Below, in pieces: positions 1-8,590 of a stretch of 54,616 nt of DNA. This DNA is from Gemmataceae bacterium (lineage in GTDB: Bacteria > Planctomycetota > Planctomycetia > Gemmatales > Gemmataceae). The DNA is taken from contig JADLBT010000179.1 in NCBI GenBank assembly GCA_020847555.1, positions 1 through 54,616 of the forward strand, given 5' to 3'. Position numbers and translations under genes: made by a program. The stretch's first letter is position 1. Each line of letters opens with the position of its first letter. The notes under the pieces were generated by a model. That model did no database searches and had not been told where the DNA came from. It saw nothing but the letters and a program-made list of their open reading frames with translations.

Positions 1-155
1 CGGGGCTCGGTGAGCCCCACCCAGCTGCGGCCCGGGCGCACTGCCTGGCCGCGGGGTGACGAGCGGGCGCGTGACGGTTGTCGAGCGCGGAAGCCCGCAC
101 GGCGTAACACCGTGCTAACGGCTAATCGTCGGGCCGCTCCCCCTCGCCGAACGGA

Positions 156-1898
156 TCATCCTCCTTCGCTGTCTTCTTGCTCCAGGCGAGCCATGTGCGC
201 CAGGCGCAGGGCCAGGATATGTTCGCACGGGCCGCGCGTCATCTTGTATTTCTTGTAATGCCCGCAGGTACACGACGCCTCGACAACGTGGCCCTCGTGG
301 TCCACATGCACCAGCGGCCGTACCCGCGCGCCGTCGCCGCCCTTGGCACTGCCGGTCAGCTTGTACCCGGTCGAGACGGGCCGCCGGGCCGTCAGGAACA
401 CGTTCCCGGCCTCGTAAATCGCAACGGCCGCCTTCTCCTCCGGGTTCGTCGCCGCTGCGACCGGGCTGACCGCGGCGGCCGCCTCCTTGGCCGTGAACGG
501 TTCGGGGAAGAGGTCGCGGTGCCGGTAGACGCTGCCGCCCAGGTCGAACATCGCGCGGCCGATCTGGCACAGGTACGACAGGGCGCTACGGCACTTCTCC
601 ACCCCGAGCCCGGTCTGCGACGCGAGCGCACCGTCCGTCCCCAGGTGCGCCTTCTTCAGCGCCTTGTAGGTCCGCGTCAACTCCGCCGCGCTGACGAGCA
701 GGCGCCGCGCCAGCAGGTCGAACTTGGCCGCCCCGCCGGTCCAGTCGTTGTCCGTCCACCCCGAGAGGGCGAGAGTGAACGTCAGCGGCCCCAGGTCCGC
801 GACGTAGATGCTCGGCAGTCCGTGGCCCGCGAGGAAGACGTCGATGCGCGTGCACACGGGCAGCAGCCGGGCGAGCGTCTGCAGCCGGTCGCGGCCCCAT
901 GTGCGGATCTTGACCGGCTTGTTGCCCTGGTAGACTGCCCCCGGCGTCAGGTCCAGCGCCAGCGGCGGCCCGCCGTCGGCCGGGCACATGGCGGTAAGCT
1001 CGATGACATGCTCCCACGGCTCCAGTACTGCCCGCACCGGCTTGCCCGGCTCCAGCTCGTAACGCAGCGCCCGCGGTGACGTGCGCGCCTTGCGGCGGCG
1101 CAGGAACCGGCAGATGTTGAACAGATCGACCGGCGCCATGTGGAAGCGCGTCAGCCCGAGCGACATCGTGCTGTGGACCTGCAGGAACCCCTTCACCCAC
1201 GTCTCCGGCAAGTCGATCGCCTTCTCCTTGCAGCCCTCCCCGCCGTCGGTCGTCAGCGTGAATCCGCCCGGCTCGACGTCGAAGCGCGTCTGCCGGTAGG
1301 TGCGCATCCGCTCCATCTCGCCGTGCAGTCGGGCGCTGAAGTCGATGTTGGTGGTCCCGCACTCGAACTCTTTAATGTCCTTGAACAGCTCGTACTTCGC
1401 GGCGAGCCGGGCGTAGGTGCTCTCGTCGTGTGAGAACGCCTCGAACGACACCTCGTCCGGGTGGACCGTCACCACCGGGTCGAACAGATACGCGCGCTCG
1501 TACTCGTTCTCGTAGACGTACTCGAAATACGCGCCGCGCGCCCGGGCGAACGGCTTGAGGCGGTCGCGGCGGGCGGCGTTCAGCTCGGCCAGGCGGGCGT
1601 CCAGCTCGCGCAGGCGCTCCTGGGCCTTCTTGCTCTTGACGCCGAGCCCTTCGAGGAACTTGCGGTCCTGCTCCTCCAGCCAGGCGCGGAACGCCAGCCG
1701 GTCGCGCGGCCGGTACTTGTAGTCGCTGACGACGACGTGGTACAGGGCCGCCAGCGCCTCGCGGAACAGGACCGGCTGCGTCAGGTCGCCGCGGAAAAAC
1801 GTCGGCTCGCGCAGCTGGTTGGTGGCGAACACCACCCGGGCCTCGCGGAGGCCGTTGACGATGGCGCTGCGGCCGGCATAGCGCGTCTGCACGATCAC
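156..1898 (-). CDS. SWIM zinc-finger protein, last gene of the PARP operon
   Basis: The protein has about 580 residues. Near its C-terminus it carries a SWIM zinc-binding motif: Cys-Thr-Cys-Gly-His, then about 12 residues later Cys-Glu-His (pattern CxC...CxH). SWIM fingers are known to bind DNA or protein. The long N-terminal part has a charged coiled-coil-like stretch (about residues 75-115) and I do not recognise it. The start is the GTG at 1898, which overlaps the TGA of the upstream HEAT gene (GTGA), so translation is probably coupled; a second GTG lies two codons on. The open frame continues upstream to 2420, but that part lies inside the HEAT gene and is unlikely to be translated. As the fourth gene after PARP, macro and HEAT proteins it probably helps target DNA or modified proteins; this is inference from context. 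The gene call is secure and the role is uncertain. Confidence 0.85.
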   Translation of the reverse strand: MIVQTRYAGRSAIVNGLREARVVFATNQLREPTFFRGDLTQPVLFREALAALYHVVVSDYKYRPRDRLAFRAWLEEQDRKFLEGLGVKSKKAQERLRELDARLAELNAARRDRLKPFARARGAYFEYVYENEYERAYLFDPVVTVHPDEVSFEAFSHDESTYARLAAKYELFKDIKEFECGTTNIDFSARLHGEMERMRTYRQTRFDVEPGGFTLTTDGGEGCKEKAIDLPETWVKGFLQVHSTMSLGLTRFHMAPVDLFNICRFLRRRKARTSPRALRYELEPGKPVRAVLEPWEHVIELTAMCPADGGPPLALDLTPGAVYQGNKPVKIRTWGRDRLQTLARLLPVCTRIDVFLAGHGLPSIYVADLGPLTFTLALSGWTDNDWTGGAAKFDLLARRLLVSAAELTRTYKALKKAHLGTDGALASQTGLGVEKCRSALSYLCQIGRAMFDLGGSVYRHRDLFPEPFTAKEAAAAVSPVAAATNPEEKAAVAIYEAGNVFLTARRPVSTGYKLTGSAKGGDGARVRPLVHVDHEGHVVEASCTCGHYKKYKMTRGPCEHILALRLAHMARLEQEDSEGG

Positions 1899-4429
1899 TT
1901 CAACCCCTCCGGCAGGACTGTGACCGTCGAGGGCACATCCGGGTAGGCCATCTTGATCCGCACCAGCGCCTCCAGGGCGTTCTCGAAGTCGGCCCGTCCC
2001 TGCACGCGCACCGCGTCTCCGAGCAGGGCCGACACGACCGCCGCCTGCTTCGGATCTTCCAGCGCGCGGCCGCGCAGGAACGCGACGATACCCTCCTTGA
2101 CCTTGCGTTGCGGCCAGAGATCGAACAGCGCCGCCCGACAGAACTCCTTCAGCCGCGTCAGCGGCTCGTCGCCCGGCGGCAGGTGCTGCACGACCAGTTC
2201 CAGGGCGTAGCGGCGCATCCCCGGGTGCGGGTGCTGCACCAGGCGGAAGACGAGTTCCGCGACCGGCAGCTCGGTCAGGTGCTGCTGCGCCAGCTCGCGG
2301 CCGAGTTCCTGCACGTCCTCGCGGTTCGAGTCGAGCAGCCCCATCACGCCGTCGAGCCCGAGCGCCGCCGGGTCGATGCCGCGCAGCAGGTCGAAGGCAG
2401 CGCCGCGCGTGTCCTGCCACTCGCTCTCGACCAGCACGAACAGCACCGACGGGTCGGCACGCAGGCTTCCCTTCGCCGAACGCAACAGCCTGTGGGCGGC
2501 GGCGCGGACGGCGGCGATCTCGTGCTGCGCCAGGGCGACAATGCGCTCGAGCCCGAGTTCCCGCACCGCCTCGGACCGCAGCCCGAGCAGGTGGCCGGCG
2601 AGCGCCTTCGCGACGGGGGTGCCGCGCGCGATCCAGTCAGCCAGCTGGGCGACGGTCAACAGCCCCTGCAGGTCCGCAGCCAGGAGATCCTGGGCCACGT
2701 CCGCCAACGTGGCATGCACGCCCGGCGCCGGCTCCGGTCCCTCCAGCACGCCGAGCACCAGCCGCGCCAGCCGACCGCGCAGCTCCAGCTCTTTGCCGAG
2801 CCGGCCGCGCGCCAGGTCCAGCACCAGAGCGCGCGTCTCCGGCTGCTTCGACAACAGGAACGCCAGGATGCGCCCGGCCTCGCCCGTCCACAGGTCCGCC
2901 GTCAGCCGCAACCAGCGCTGGCCGAGACCCTGGGCCAGCGGCCGCGCGTCGTTGAGCAGTTCTTCGAGCAGCTCCCAGTCGGGATGTGCTGGGTCGAAGC
3001 GCCGCTCCAGCTCGGCGAGGGCCAGCTCGACGGTCGGCTCATACGGAGCACGCAGCATCCCGACCAGTTCGGCGGGCGTGGCGGTCTGGAGCAGGTCCGG
3101 GTGGTTCTTCGTCACCGCGCGGACGGCGAAGAGGTGCGCCTGCGGCAGCTGCGCGGCGCTGAGCACCCGCAGGTACGCACGCGGCTGGGTGTCCCACAGC
3201 GCGGGGTACGCCTCCTCGCGCCCGTTGGGCGCAACCTTCGTCTTGCGCACCGAGAAGCTCATCCGCCGGCCGTCGAAGTGGAAGCGCTTGCTCCCGCCGA
3301 GGAGGATACGGTGCATCAGGTAACCGCCCCCGGCCCCCAGCGACAGGCTCACAACGGACGGGACGTCGTGCGGCGTGCAGTGGACGATCGCCTCGGCGGC
3401 GGCGTATGGATAGTCGGCGGGGCGGTGCCGCGCCAGGTTGCGCAGGTAGCGCCAACTCAGCCGGCGCATGAAGTCGCGGGTCGTCGGGGAGAAGATACGG
3501 ACCTGGCGCTGCGCCCCGTCGTACCCGGACTTTACCGTCGCGACCGACCCCTTGGATTTCTTCCCGCGCGATTCGATCAGGTGGCTGACGCGGCCGAACG
3601 TCTCGAAATCGTGGCGCAGCAGCGAGCGCTTGAAGACGCTCTTGACGTAGCGCCAGCTGTGGGCATGGTCGAACGGCAGCTGTTTGAGGATCTCGTAACA
3701 CGCATAAACCGCGAGCGGGTCGCCCAGCTCGTACAGCGTGTCGAGGGCCAGGCCGCGCTGCGGCGGCTCCATTCCGAGGACGTCCTTGGCGAGCGCTTTC
3801 ACGGCGGGCATGGTCTGGCTGGGGAGAACGTCCGCCTCGACGTGCTGCCGGATCGGCTCGGGGAGCCGCGCAAGCGCCTGCTGCCGCGCCTCGGCCAGCC
3901 CCACCTCGTCGCCCAGATTCCGCAGCGCCTCGACGCCGGAACGGCGGCGCGACAGGAGTTTACGAGCGGCCTGCTCTCGCGCGGCCGGGATGGCGCGCGG
4001 GTCGCCGATGGCACCGAGGGCGTCGAGGAGCGAACACGTCTCATCGACCGCGTCGGGGAGGACGGCGAGCAACTTCTCGACCGCGTCGCGGCTCCGTCGC
4101 CAGCCGAGCCGGAGGGCAGCGTGAGCGCGCACTGCCGGGGCGGAGTTGTCCAGCGCCTCCAGCATGGCGTGCAGCCCGGATGGCCAGAACCCCTCGCCGC
4201 GCAGGGCATGCACCTGGGCGGCGACCTGCGCGGCGAGCTGTTCCTGCGTGTACGGGCCGTGGATGGCGGGCGGACGCATCCTGTCCAGCGAGGGGCCGCG
4301 CGCGACCTCGATCAGGAAAAAGTCGGGGTCCGTCGCCTGCGCCGTCACGACCTCGGCGACGCGGTCCGACCCGTCCGGGTTGTAGAAGCGTGTGCGGGAG
4401 AGCATAACGATTCCACTCGGCTCGCTCAT
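1895..4429 (-). CDS. Large HEAT-repeat-like protein of the PARP operon
   Basis: About 844 residues, mostly amphipathic helical repeats typical of HEAT scaffolds, with phrases such as AVRAHAALRLGW and GDPRAIPAAREQA near residues 95-170 and further helical repeats in the C-terminal half (about 470-810). The first 75 residues look beta-rich (FFLIEVARGPS, then HGPYTQEQLAAQVAAQVHAL) and could be a divergent WGR-like domain, but this is weak. No catalytic motif is evident. I chose the ATG at 4429; a GTG at 4432 and an ATG at 4405 are alternatives, and none has a strong ribosome binding site. The start region overlaps a palindromic repeat (4431-4460). The gene lies 54 bp after the macro gene and overlaps the SWIM gene by 4 bp, so it probably acts as a scaffold in the same complex. 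Function unknown. Confidence 0.8.
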   Translation of the reverse strand: MSEPSGIVMLSRTRFYNPDGSDRVAEVVTAQATDPDFFLIEVARGPSLDRMRPPAIHGPYTQEQLAAQVAAQVHALRGEGFWPSGLHAMLEALDNSAPAVRAHAALRLGWRRSRDAVEKLLAVLPDAVDETCSLLDALGAIGDPRAIPAAREQAARKLLSRRRSGVEALRNLGDEVGLAEARQQALARLPEPIRQHVEADVLPSQTMPAVKALAKDVLGMEPPQRGLALDTLYELGDPLAVYACYEILKQLPFDHAHSWRYVKSVFKRSLLRHDFETFGRVSHLIESRGKKSKGSVATVKSGYDGAQRQVRIFSPTTRDFMRRLSWRYLRNLARHRPADYPYAAAEAIVHCTPHDVPSVVSLSLGAGGGYLMHRILLGGSKRFHFDGRRMSFSVRKTKVAPNGREEAYPALWDTQPRAYLRVLSAAQLPQAHLFAVRAVTKNHPDLLQTATPAELVGMLRAPYEPTVELALAELERRFDPAHPDWELLEELLNDARPLAQGLGQRWLRLTADLWTGEAGRILAFLLSKQPETRALVLDLARGRLGKELELRGRLARLVLGVLEGPEPAPGVHATLADVAQDLLAADLQGLLTVAQLADWIARGTPVAKALAGHLLGLRSEAVRELGLERIVALAQHEIAAVRAAAHRLLRSAKGSLRADPSVLFVLVESEWQDTRGAAFDLLRGIDPAALGLDGVMGLLDSNREDVQELGRELAQQHLTELPVAELVFRLVQHPHPGMRRYALELVVQHLPPGDEPLTRLKEFCRAALFDLWPQRKVKEGIVAFLRGRALEDPKQAAVVSALLGDAVRVQGRADFENALEALVRIKMAYPDVPSTVTVLPEGLK

Positions 4430-4430
4430 C

Positions 4431-4460
4431 ACCAGCCCGACGCTGGCGCTCCGGGCTGGT
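4431..4460. repeat. Palindromic repeat, family E copy at the macro/HEAT junction
   Basis: A perfect 9-bp inverted repeat, ACCAGCCCG (4431-4439) and CGGGCTGGT (4452-4460). Read on the minus strand it closely matches the left arm of the larger palindrome at 51104-51162. It sits just upstream of the HEAT gene start and could fold in the operon mRNA. Confidence 0.65.
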
Positions 4461-4483
4461 CGGGCTGGTAGTTGGCGAGGAAA

Positions 4484-5197
4484 TCACTCCGTGTCGTCGA
4501 AATCGAGATCCTGCTTCTTCGGCGCGGGGGCTGGCTTCGCCGGACCGTTGCCGGTCTTCGCTGCGCCCGGCGGCACTTTCTTCTTCGCCTTCGGCGCCTC
4601 GGGTTCCAGGTCGCCGAGTTGCTCCTGCAGGGCGGCGCGCATCGCGCCGAAGTCGGCAAACTCCTGCTCGCGGTACAGGTTGTACCCCGTCCACATCAGG
4701 TCCGCGCAGATCTCCACCGGCACCTTGCCCGTGTTCGCGCCGAGTCCCGGCAGGGCAACCGACCGGATGCTGCCGGGGTCGCGAGCGTTCTGCATGTGGA
4801 CCGCCTGGAACGCCGCCGCGCACGCCAGCGCCACGTTGAGCGAGTCGCTGATGTCCTGGGACGATGCGGTCATGGTCGGCGTCGAGATCAGATACCGCGG
4901 CACCGCCCCGCCGGTCGGGACGCACGTCGCGTGGCCGACCGGCAAAAAGCTGTGGTGAAGGCGGACGATCTCCTGCTGCACCCGCGCCTCGATGCCGTCG
5001 CCGAGGCGCTTCTTGATGACCGCGTCCAGGCCGCCGTCCATGCTGCCCTTCGAGTTCGTCGGACTGACCCACGCATCGACCTCCTGGTCGAGCATCGACC
5101 CCAGGACGATATCGACCTCGGGGTTCTCCTCGAAAGTTGCCTGCCACGCCTGGACCATGCGCGGATTGATGTCCACCAGGACCACTTTGACCAGCAT
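4484..5197 (-). CDS. Macro-domain ADP-ribose-binding protein
   Basis: A 237-residue protein. Residues 1-195 form a macro domain: a first strand and helix, then VDAWVSPTNSKGSMDGGLD (about 40-58, the ADP-ribose-binding loop, with Ser-Pro where many macro domains have Asn-Ala), VPTGG (93-97), and the phosphate loop PGLGANTG (150-157). Macro domains bind ADP-ribose, and some hydrolyse ADP-ribose from proteins. The last 40 residues are Lys/Pro/Ala-rich and end in an acidic tail, probably disordered. The ATG at 5197 has AGGAG 8 nt upstream. The gene begins 60 bp after the PARP gene, so it probably reads or reverses the marks made by that enzyme; whether it is a hydrolase cannot be decided from sequence alone. 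Confidence 0.88.
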   Translation of the reverse strand: MLVKVVLVDINPRMVQAWQATFEENPEVDIVLGSMLDQEVDAWVSPTNSKGSMDGGLDAVIKKRLGDGIEARVQQEIVRLHHSFLPVGHATCVPTGGAVPRYLISTPTMTASSQDISDSLNVALACAAAFQAVHMQNARDPGSIRSVALPGLGANTGKVPVEICADLMWTGYNLYREQEFADFGAMRAALQEQLGDLEPEAPKAKKKVPPGAAKTGNGPAKPAPAPKKQDLDFDDTE

Positions 5198-5224
5198 GGT
5201 GGGGCTCCTGTGTCTGAGAGAAAG

Positions 5225-5246
5225 CCCACGGGCTGTGCCCCGTGGG
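5225..5246. repeat. Palindromic repeat, family D copy between PARP and macro genes
   Basis: Perfect 8-bp arms, CCCACGGG (5225-5232) and CCCGTGGG (5239-5246). They match the core of the larger family D palindromes at 46369-46406 and 49531-49558. It is located in the 60-bp gap between two operon genes. Confidence 0.6.
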
Positions 5247-5257
5247 ACCGAGTGGCC

Positions 5258-6703
5258 TCACGCCGTCAGTTCGACCAGGTACTCCAGCCGGTGTTGCTTG
5301 CCATCGTAGATAACGTATTCGTCATCCGCGAACTCCGACGGCTTGCCGGCCTGGTTGCGGACGCCGTGGCAGCTGTGGTAGCCGGCCGGTGGAGCGTTCA
5401 GGCCGTAGGTGATCTTGTTATAGTCCTTCATCTTGCCCAGCGCTACCCGGGCGATCGCCATGAGGCGCGTTTTGTGACGGCCCGGGGTCGTGTAGAAGGC
5501 GCTCGTGCAGGCAGCGTCGCCGAAGTAGATGCCGTGGCCGAGCCACCCGGCGTCGGTCCGGTTCACGCCCATGCTCACGACGATCTTCGGCAACAGGATG
5601 CCGCGCGACAGGATGCCGACCCAGTTCTGGATGCGCGACCCGTGAAACAGCAGGCGCTGGTTGTCGATGGTGTTCGCGAACTCGCTCCACTCCGTCTCGC
5701 GCTTCAGCCGGTAGATCTTCTGGACCTTCACGTTCTTGCTCTTGACCTGGCTGCGCACAACGTAATCGGCCATCTCCTTGAACTCGGAGCTGCCGTCCTC
5801 GACGTACCCCAGCCCGCACCGGAGCGCCTCGTACTCCTGATCGACCTTCGCATCGAACAGGACGCTTCCGCCCTCGCCGTTCACCTGCAGCATGTCCTTC
5901 ATCAGCTGCAGCGTGTTCTGCTTCTGCTCGAACGCGGCCAGGTTGTCGATGACGGCGGTGCTGACGGCGTTCCGGGTCCGGCCGATGCGATGTGGGATGG
6001 CGGTGTAGAAGTCGCCGCTCAGCCGCTCCAGGTTCGCCCGCAGGTTCTTCGGCCCGGCCTGGAACAGGTCGTACATGTCGGACAGGATCTTCTCGCCCTT
6101 CTCGATCTGGCCGACGGTCAGGATGCCGAGCGGCGTTTCGATGCCGTTGGCCGTGATCTTCGCGGCGACGGTGCTGGTCAGGGCGCTGGTCGCCTCGTCG
6201 TAGATGTAGCGCACGAGTCGCTGGATGCCGGCGTGGAGCTGGCTGGTCTTGACTGCGGCGACGACCGCCCCATCGCCGCCCGCCGCCTGGGCTCGCTGGA
6301 GGGTCTTCTCGTCCACCTCGCCGGTGCTGGTGCCGCGCGCCTTCTGCGATCCGATCTTGCTCGACGCCAGCGCGATCTCCTTGTACCCCTTCTTCGGCGA
6401 TGTCTTTTCCCGGTAGATCGACTGGTAGTTGGCCTCGGCCTCGCCCGGCGTATCAAAGAACCGGCACTCCTTCTGGCCGGCGTCCGGGTTGGTCTCCAGG
6501 TCGTCAGTGCGCCCGTAGTGGGTGAAGACGCGGTAGAGAACCTTGCCGCTCACCTCCGCCCGGTGCAGTTCGATGGCGTAGTACTTGTTGTGGTTGCTTT
6601 TGATGTCGGTGACCTGGAGGACCGCCTTCTTGACAATCTCGAAGTCATCGGGGAAGCAGGGCGCTCCCGCCTGCCCGAACTTCCACGCTTTCACGGCTGG
6701 CAT
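5258..6703 (-). CDS. Poly(ADP-ribose) polymerase, WGR-regulatory-catalytic type
   Basis: A 481-residue PARP that uses NAD+ to attach ADP-ribose. Domains: a WGR domain (about 20-110, with HYGR at 62-65 in place of WGR), the helical regulatory domain (about 130-300, with ETPLGILTVGQIEKGEKILS and FYTAIPHRIG, very similar to eukaryotic PARP1/2), and the ADP-ribosyltransferase domain (about 310-481). The catalytic triad is visible: His354 in LLFHGSR, Tyr393 in GHGIYFGD and Glu462 in EYVIYD. There are no zinc fingers or BRCT domain, as in human PARP2/3, where the WGR domain senses DNA ends. The ATG at 6703 has GAGGTGG just upstream; the frame stays open upstream to 6871 but without a comparable site. 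It is the first gene of an operon with macro, HEAT and SWIM proteins, suggesting a DNA-break-responsive pathway. Full PARPs are uncommon in bacteria, so transfer is possible. Confidence 0.95.
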   Translation of the reverse strand: MPAVKAWKFGQAGAPCFPDDFEIVKKAVLQVTDIKSNHNKYYAIELHRAEVSGKVLYRVFTHYGRTDDLETNPDAGQKECRFFDTPGEAEANYQSIYREKTSPKKGYKEIALASSKIGSQKARGTSTGEVDEKTLQRAQAAGGDGAVVAAVKTSQLHAGIQRLVRYIYDEATSALTSTVAAKITANGIETPLGILTVGQIEKGEKILSDMYDLFQAGPKNLRANLERLSGDFYTAIPHRIGRTRNAVSTAVIDNLAAFEQKQNTLQLMKDMLQVNGEGGSVLFDAKVDQEYEALRCGLGYVEDGSSEFKEMADYVVRSQVKSKNVKVQKIYRLKRETEWSEFANTIDNQRLLFHGSRIQNWVGILSRGILLPKIVVSMGVNRTDAGWLGHGIYFGDAACTSAFYTTPGRHKTRLMAIARVALGKMKDYNKITYGLNAPPAGYHSCHGVRNQAGKPSEFADDEYVIYDGKQHRLEYLVELTA

Positions 6704-7069
6704 GGATCCACCTCGCGGCCTGGGGTTGTCGTCTCGCCCTGTTTGGAGTTCTGCCACGGGAAGAGGCTCCCGACAAAGGCAGAATGTAGCAGAGCGGATC
6801 CGCGCCCGCAAGGATGGTAGCGAAAGCAAATTGTGAAAGGAAGGTATAGACGGTCGGGCGCCATCAAGCAATCAACTGGACAAAGCCATCCGCTTCGCTA
6901 AGCCAGCCTGAGACGCAGTCCGGGAGTGGCTGTCTGCTCCCCCCCTCTCCCCTGGTGGGAGAGGGGGAAAGACAAACCGGACAGACACTCAGCGGCTGCC
7001 CCGCTCAGCCCGGCGTGAGGTAGCTCACTGCCCGATGAACGCGCAACATCCATTCAGGAGTGGAAGAGA
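6704..7069. other. Divergent intergenic region
   Basis: These 366 bp separate the divergent PARP operon and ceramidase gene and should hold both promoters. I could not assign convincing -35/-10 pairs. The one clear element is the C-rich/G-rich hairpin at 6941-6967. Confidence 0.5.
6941..6967. repeat. Palindromic repeat, family A (CCCCCTCTCCC type)
   Basis: Perfect 11-bp arms, CCCCCTCTCCC (6941-6951) and GGGAGAGGGGG (6957-6967), with a 5-nt loop. The same kind of element recurs near 16760, 24641, 25701, 33607, 34494 and 42002. Confidence 0.8.
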
Positions 7070-8530
7070 ATGAACCGATCGTACCTTGGCTATCGGGCTG
7101 TGCTGGCCATTCTGGCCGCCCTGGGGCTGGTCGCCTGCGTCGGGAGCGAGGGCCGGGCCGCCGAGTTACTGGTGGGCGGAGCGACCGTGAGCATCACTCC
7201 GGATCAGCCGGTGGCACTCGCGGGACAGATGCACACACGCATCGCGCGGAAAGTGGCGAGTCCGGCGACCGCGACCGCGCTGGCTCTGGAGTCGCGGGAC
7301 GGGGACAAGGTACTCGACCGGGCTATCCTGGTGTCCTGTGACCTGGTGGCGATTCGTCAAGGCATCCTCGATGAGGTACGCCAGAAGCTGCTCAAACGCA
7401 TCCCCGAATTCCCGATCGACAAGCTCGTGCTCAGCGCCACACACACGCACACGGCCCCGGTCACTCTGGAGACGAGCTATAGCATCCCCGAGAAGGGAGT
7501 CATGCCGCCGCGCGCGTATGTCGCGTTCCTGATTGAACGGCTGACCGACGTGGCCGCGCGGGCCTGGAAGGCGCGCCAGCCCGGCAGTGTCGGCTGGGGG
7601 CTAGGGCATGCCGTCGTGGCCCAGAACCGCCGGGCGGTGTACGCCGATGGTCAGGCCAAGATGTACGGTCGCACGGATGACCCGAAGTTCCGCGGTCTGG
7701 AGGGCCACGAGGACGACGGCGTGGAGGTGCTGTTCTTCTGGGATCGGAACAAGCGGCTGCTGGCGACGGCGGTCAACGTCGCCTGCCCAGCGCAGGAGGT
7801 CGAGGGTCTCTCGGTGGTCAGCGCCGACTTCTGGCACGAGGTCCGCGAGGCGCTGCGCAAGAAGCACGGCAAGGATCTGTTCGTGCTGGCCTGGACCGGC
7901 ACGGCCGGGGATCAGTCGCCGCACCTGATGTACCGCAAGGCTGCCGAGGAGCGAATGCGCCAGCTGCGCGGCCTCACCCGGCTGGAAGAAATCGCCCGCC
8001 GCATCGTTCACGCCTGGGAGGAGGCTTACGAAGGTGCCCGCCAGGATATGCGGACCAACGCGCCGCTGGTCCACAAAGTCCAGGTGATCGAACTGCCCCA
8101 GCGGAAGGTGACCGAGAAGGAGTATCAGGAGGCGCAGACGGCGGTGGCGTCCCTGGCGAAAGACCCCAAACAGCGGGTGCGGATGCTCTGGAACCAGCGG
8201 GTCGTGGACCGCTACGAACGGCAGCAGCGCGGTCCGACCCCTCCCTACGCGATGGAGTTACACGTTCTCCGGTTGGGGGACGTGGCCATCGCCACCAACA
8301 ACTTCGAGCTGTTCACGGACTTCGGGGTGCAGATCAAGGCGCGCAGTCGGGCCGTACAAACGTTCCTGGTGCAACTGGCCGGGCCGGGAACCTATGTGCC
8401 GACCGAGCGGGCCACGCGCGGCGGGGGGTATAGCGCCGTGGTGCAGAGCAGCCTTATCGGGGCCGAGGGCGGCCAGGAGATCGTCGAACGCACGGTTGGG
8501 GTCATCAACACCCTTTGGCCCGGTCGCTGA
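7070..8530 (+). CDS. Neutral/alkaline ceramidase-like exported protein
   Basis: A 486-residue protein resembling the N-terminal catalytic domain of neutral/alkaline ceramidases, zinc amidases that cleave the amide bond of ceramide. The metal-binding SATHTHTAP segment (His125, His127) is present, as are the early GGATVSITPDQPVALAG and the later HGKDLFVLAWTGTAGDQSP. The N-terminus is hydrophobic (about 8-25) and contains LVAC (Cys23), a possible lipobox, so the protein is exported and perhaps lipid-anchored. Related planctomycete proteins are often annotated only as hypothetical, and the true substrate is unknown. The C-terminal immunoglobulin-like domain of true ceramidases seems absent. The gene lies 60 bp upstream of the beta-helix gene on the same strand and may be co-transcribed with it. 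Confidence 0.82.
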   Translation: MNRSYLGYRAVLAILAALGLVACVGSEGRAAELLVGGATVSITPDQPVALAGQMHTRIARKVASPATATALALESRDGDKVLDRAILVSCDLVAIRQGILDEVRQKLLKRIPEFPIDKLVLSATHTHTAPVTLETSYSIPEKGVMPPRAYVAFLIERLTDVAARAWKARQPGSVGWGLGHAVVAQNRRAVYADGQAKMYGRTDDPKFRGLEGHEDDGVEVLFFWDRNKRLLATAVNVACPAQEVEGLSVVSADFWHEVREALRKKHGKDLFVLAWTGTAGDQSPHLMYRKAAEERMRQLRGLTRLEEIARRIVHAWEEAYEGARQDMRTNAPLVHKVQVIELPQRKVTEKEYQEAQTAVASLAKDPKQRVRMLWNQRVVDRYERQQRGPTPPYAMELHVLRLGDVAIATNNFELFTDFGVQIKARSRAVQTFLVQLAGPGTYVPTERATRGGGYSAVVQSSLIGAEGGQEIVERTVGVINTLWPGR

Positions 8531-8590
8531 CTCCGCCAGTGGTGCGGCGGCACTGGTTTCGGCAAGGTATCTTCATTCGAGGATGAGACG

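Noticed and set aside
10..258. Small plus-strand open frame at the left edge
   Set aside because: Arg-rich composition, no ribosome binding site, and it overlaps the end of the SWIM gene; the first 155 bp show no supported gene.
156..2420. Extended 754-residue version of the SWIM protein starting at 2420
   Set aside because: The first 174 residues overlap the HEAT gene in another frame and are low-complexity; the GTGA overlap at 1898 gives a natural start.
2108..6820. Long plus-strand open frames (2108-4471, 4472-6820) opposite the PARP operon
   Set aside because: They are antisense shadows of well-supported minus-strand genes, are rich in Arg/Gln/Val repeats without family features, and arise from the strong GC codon bias.
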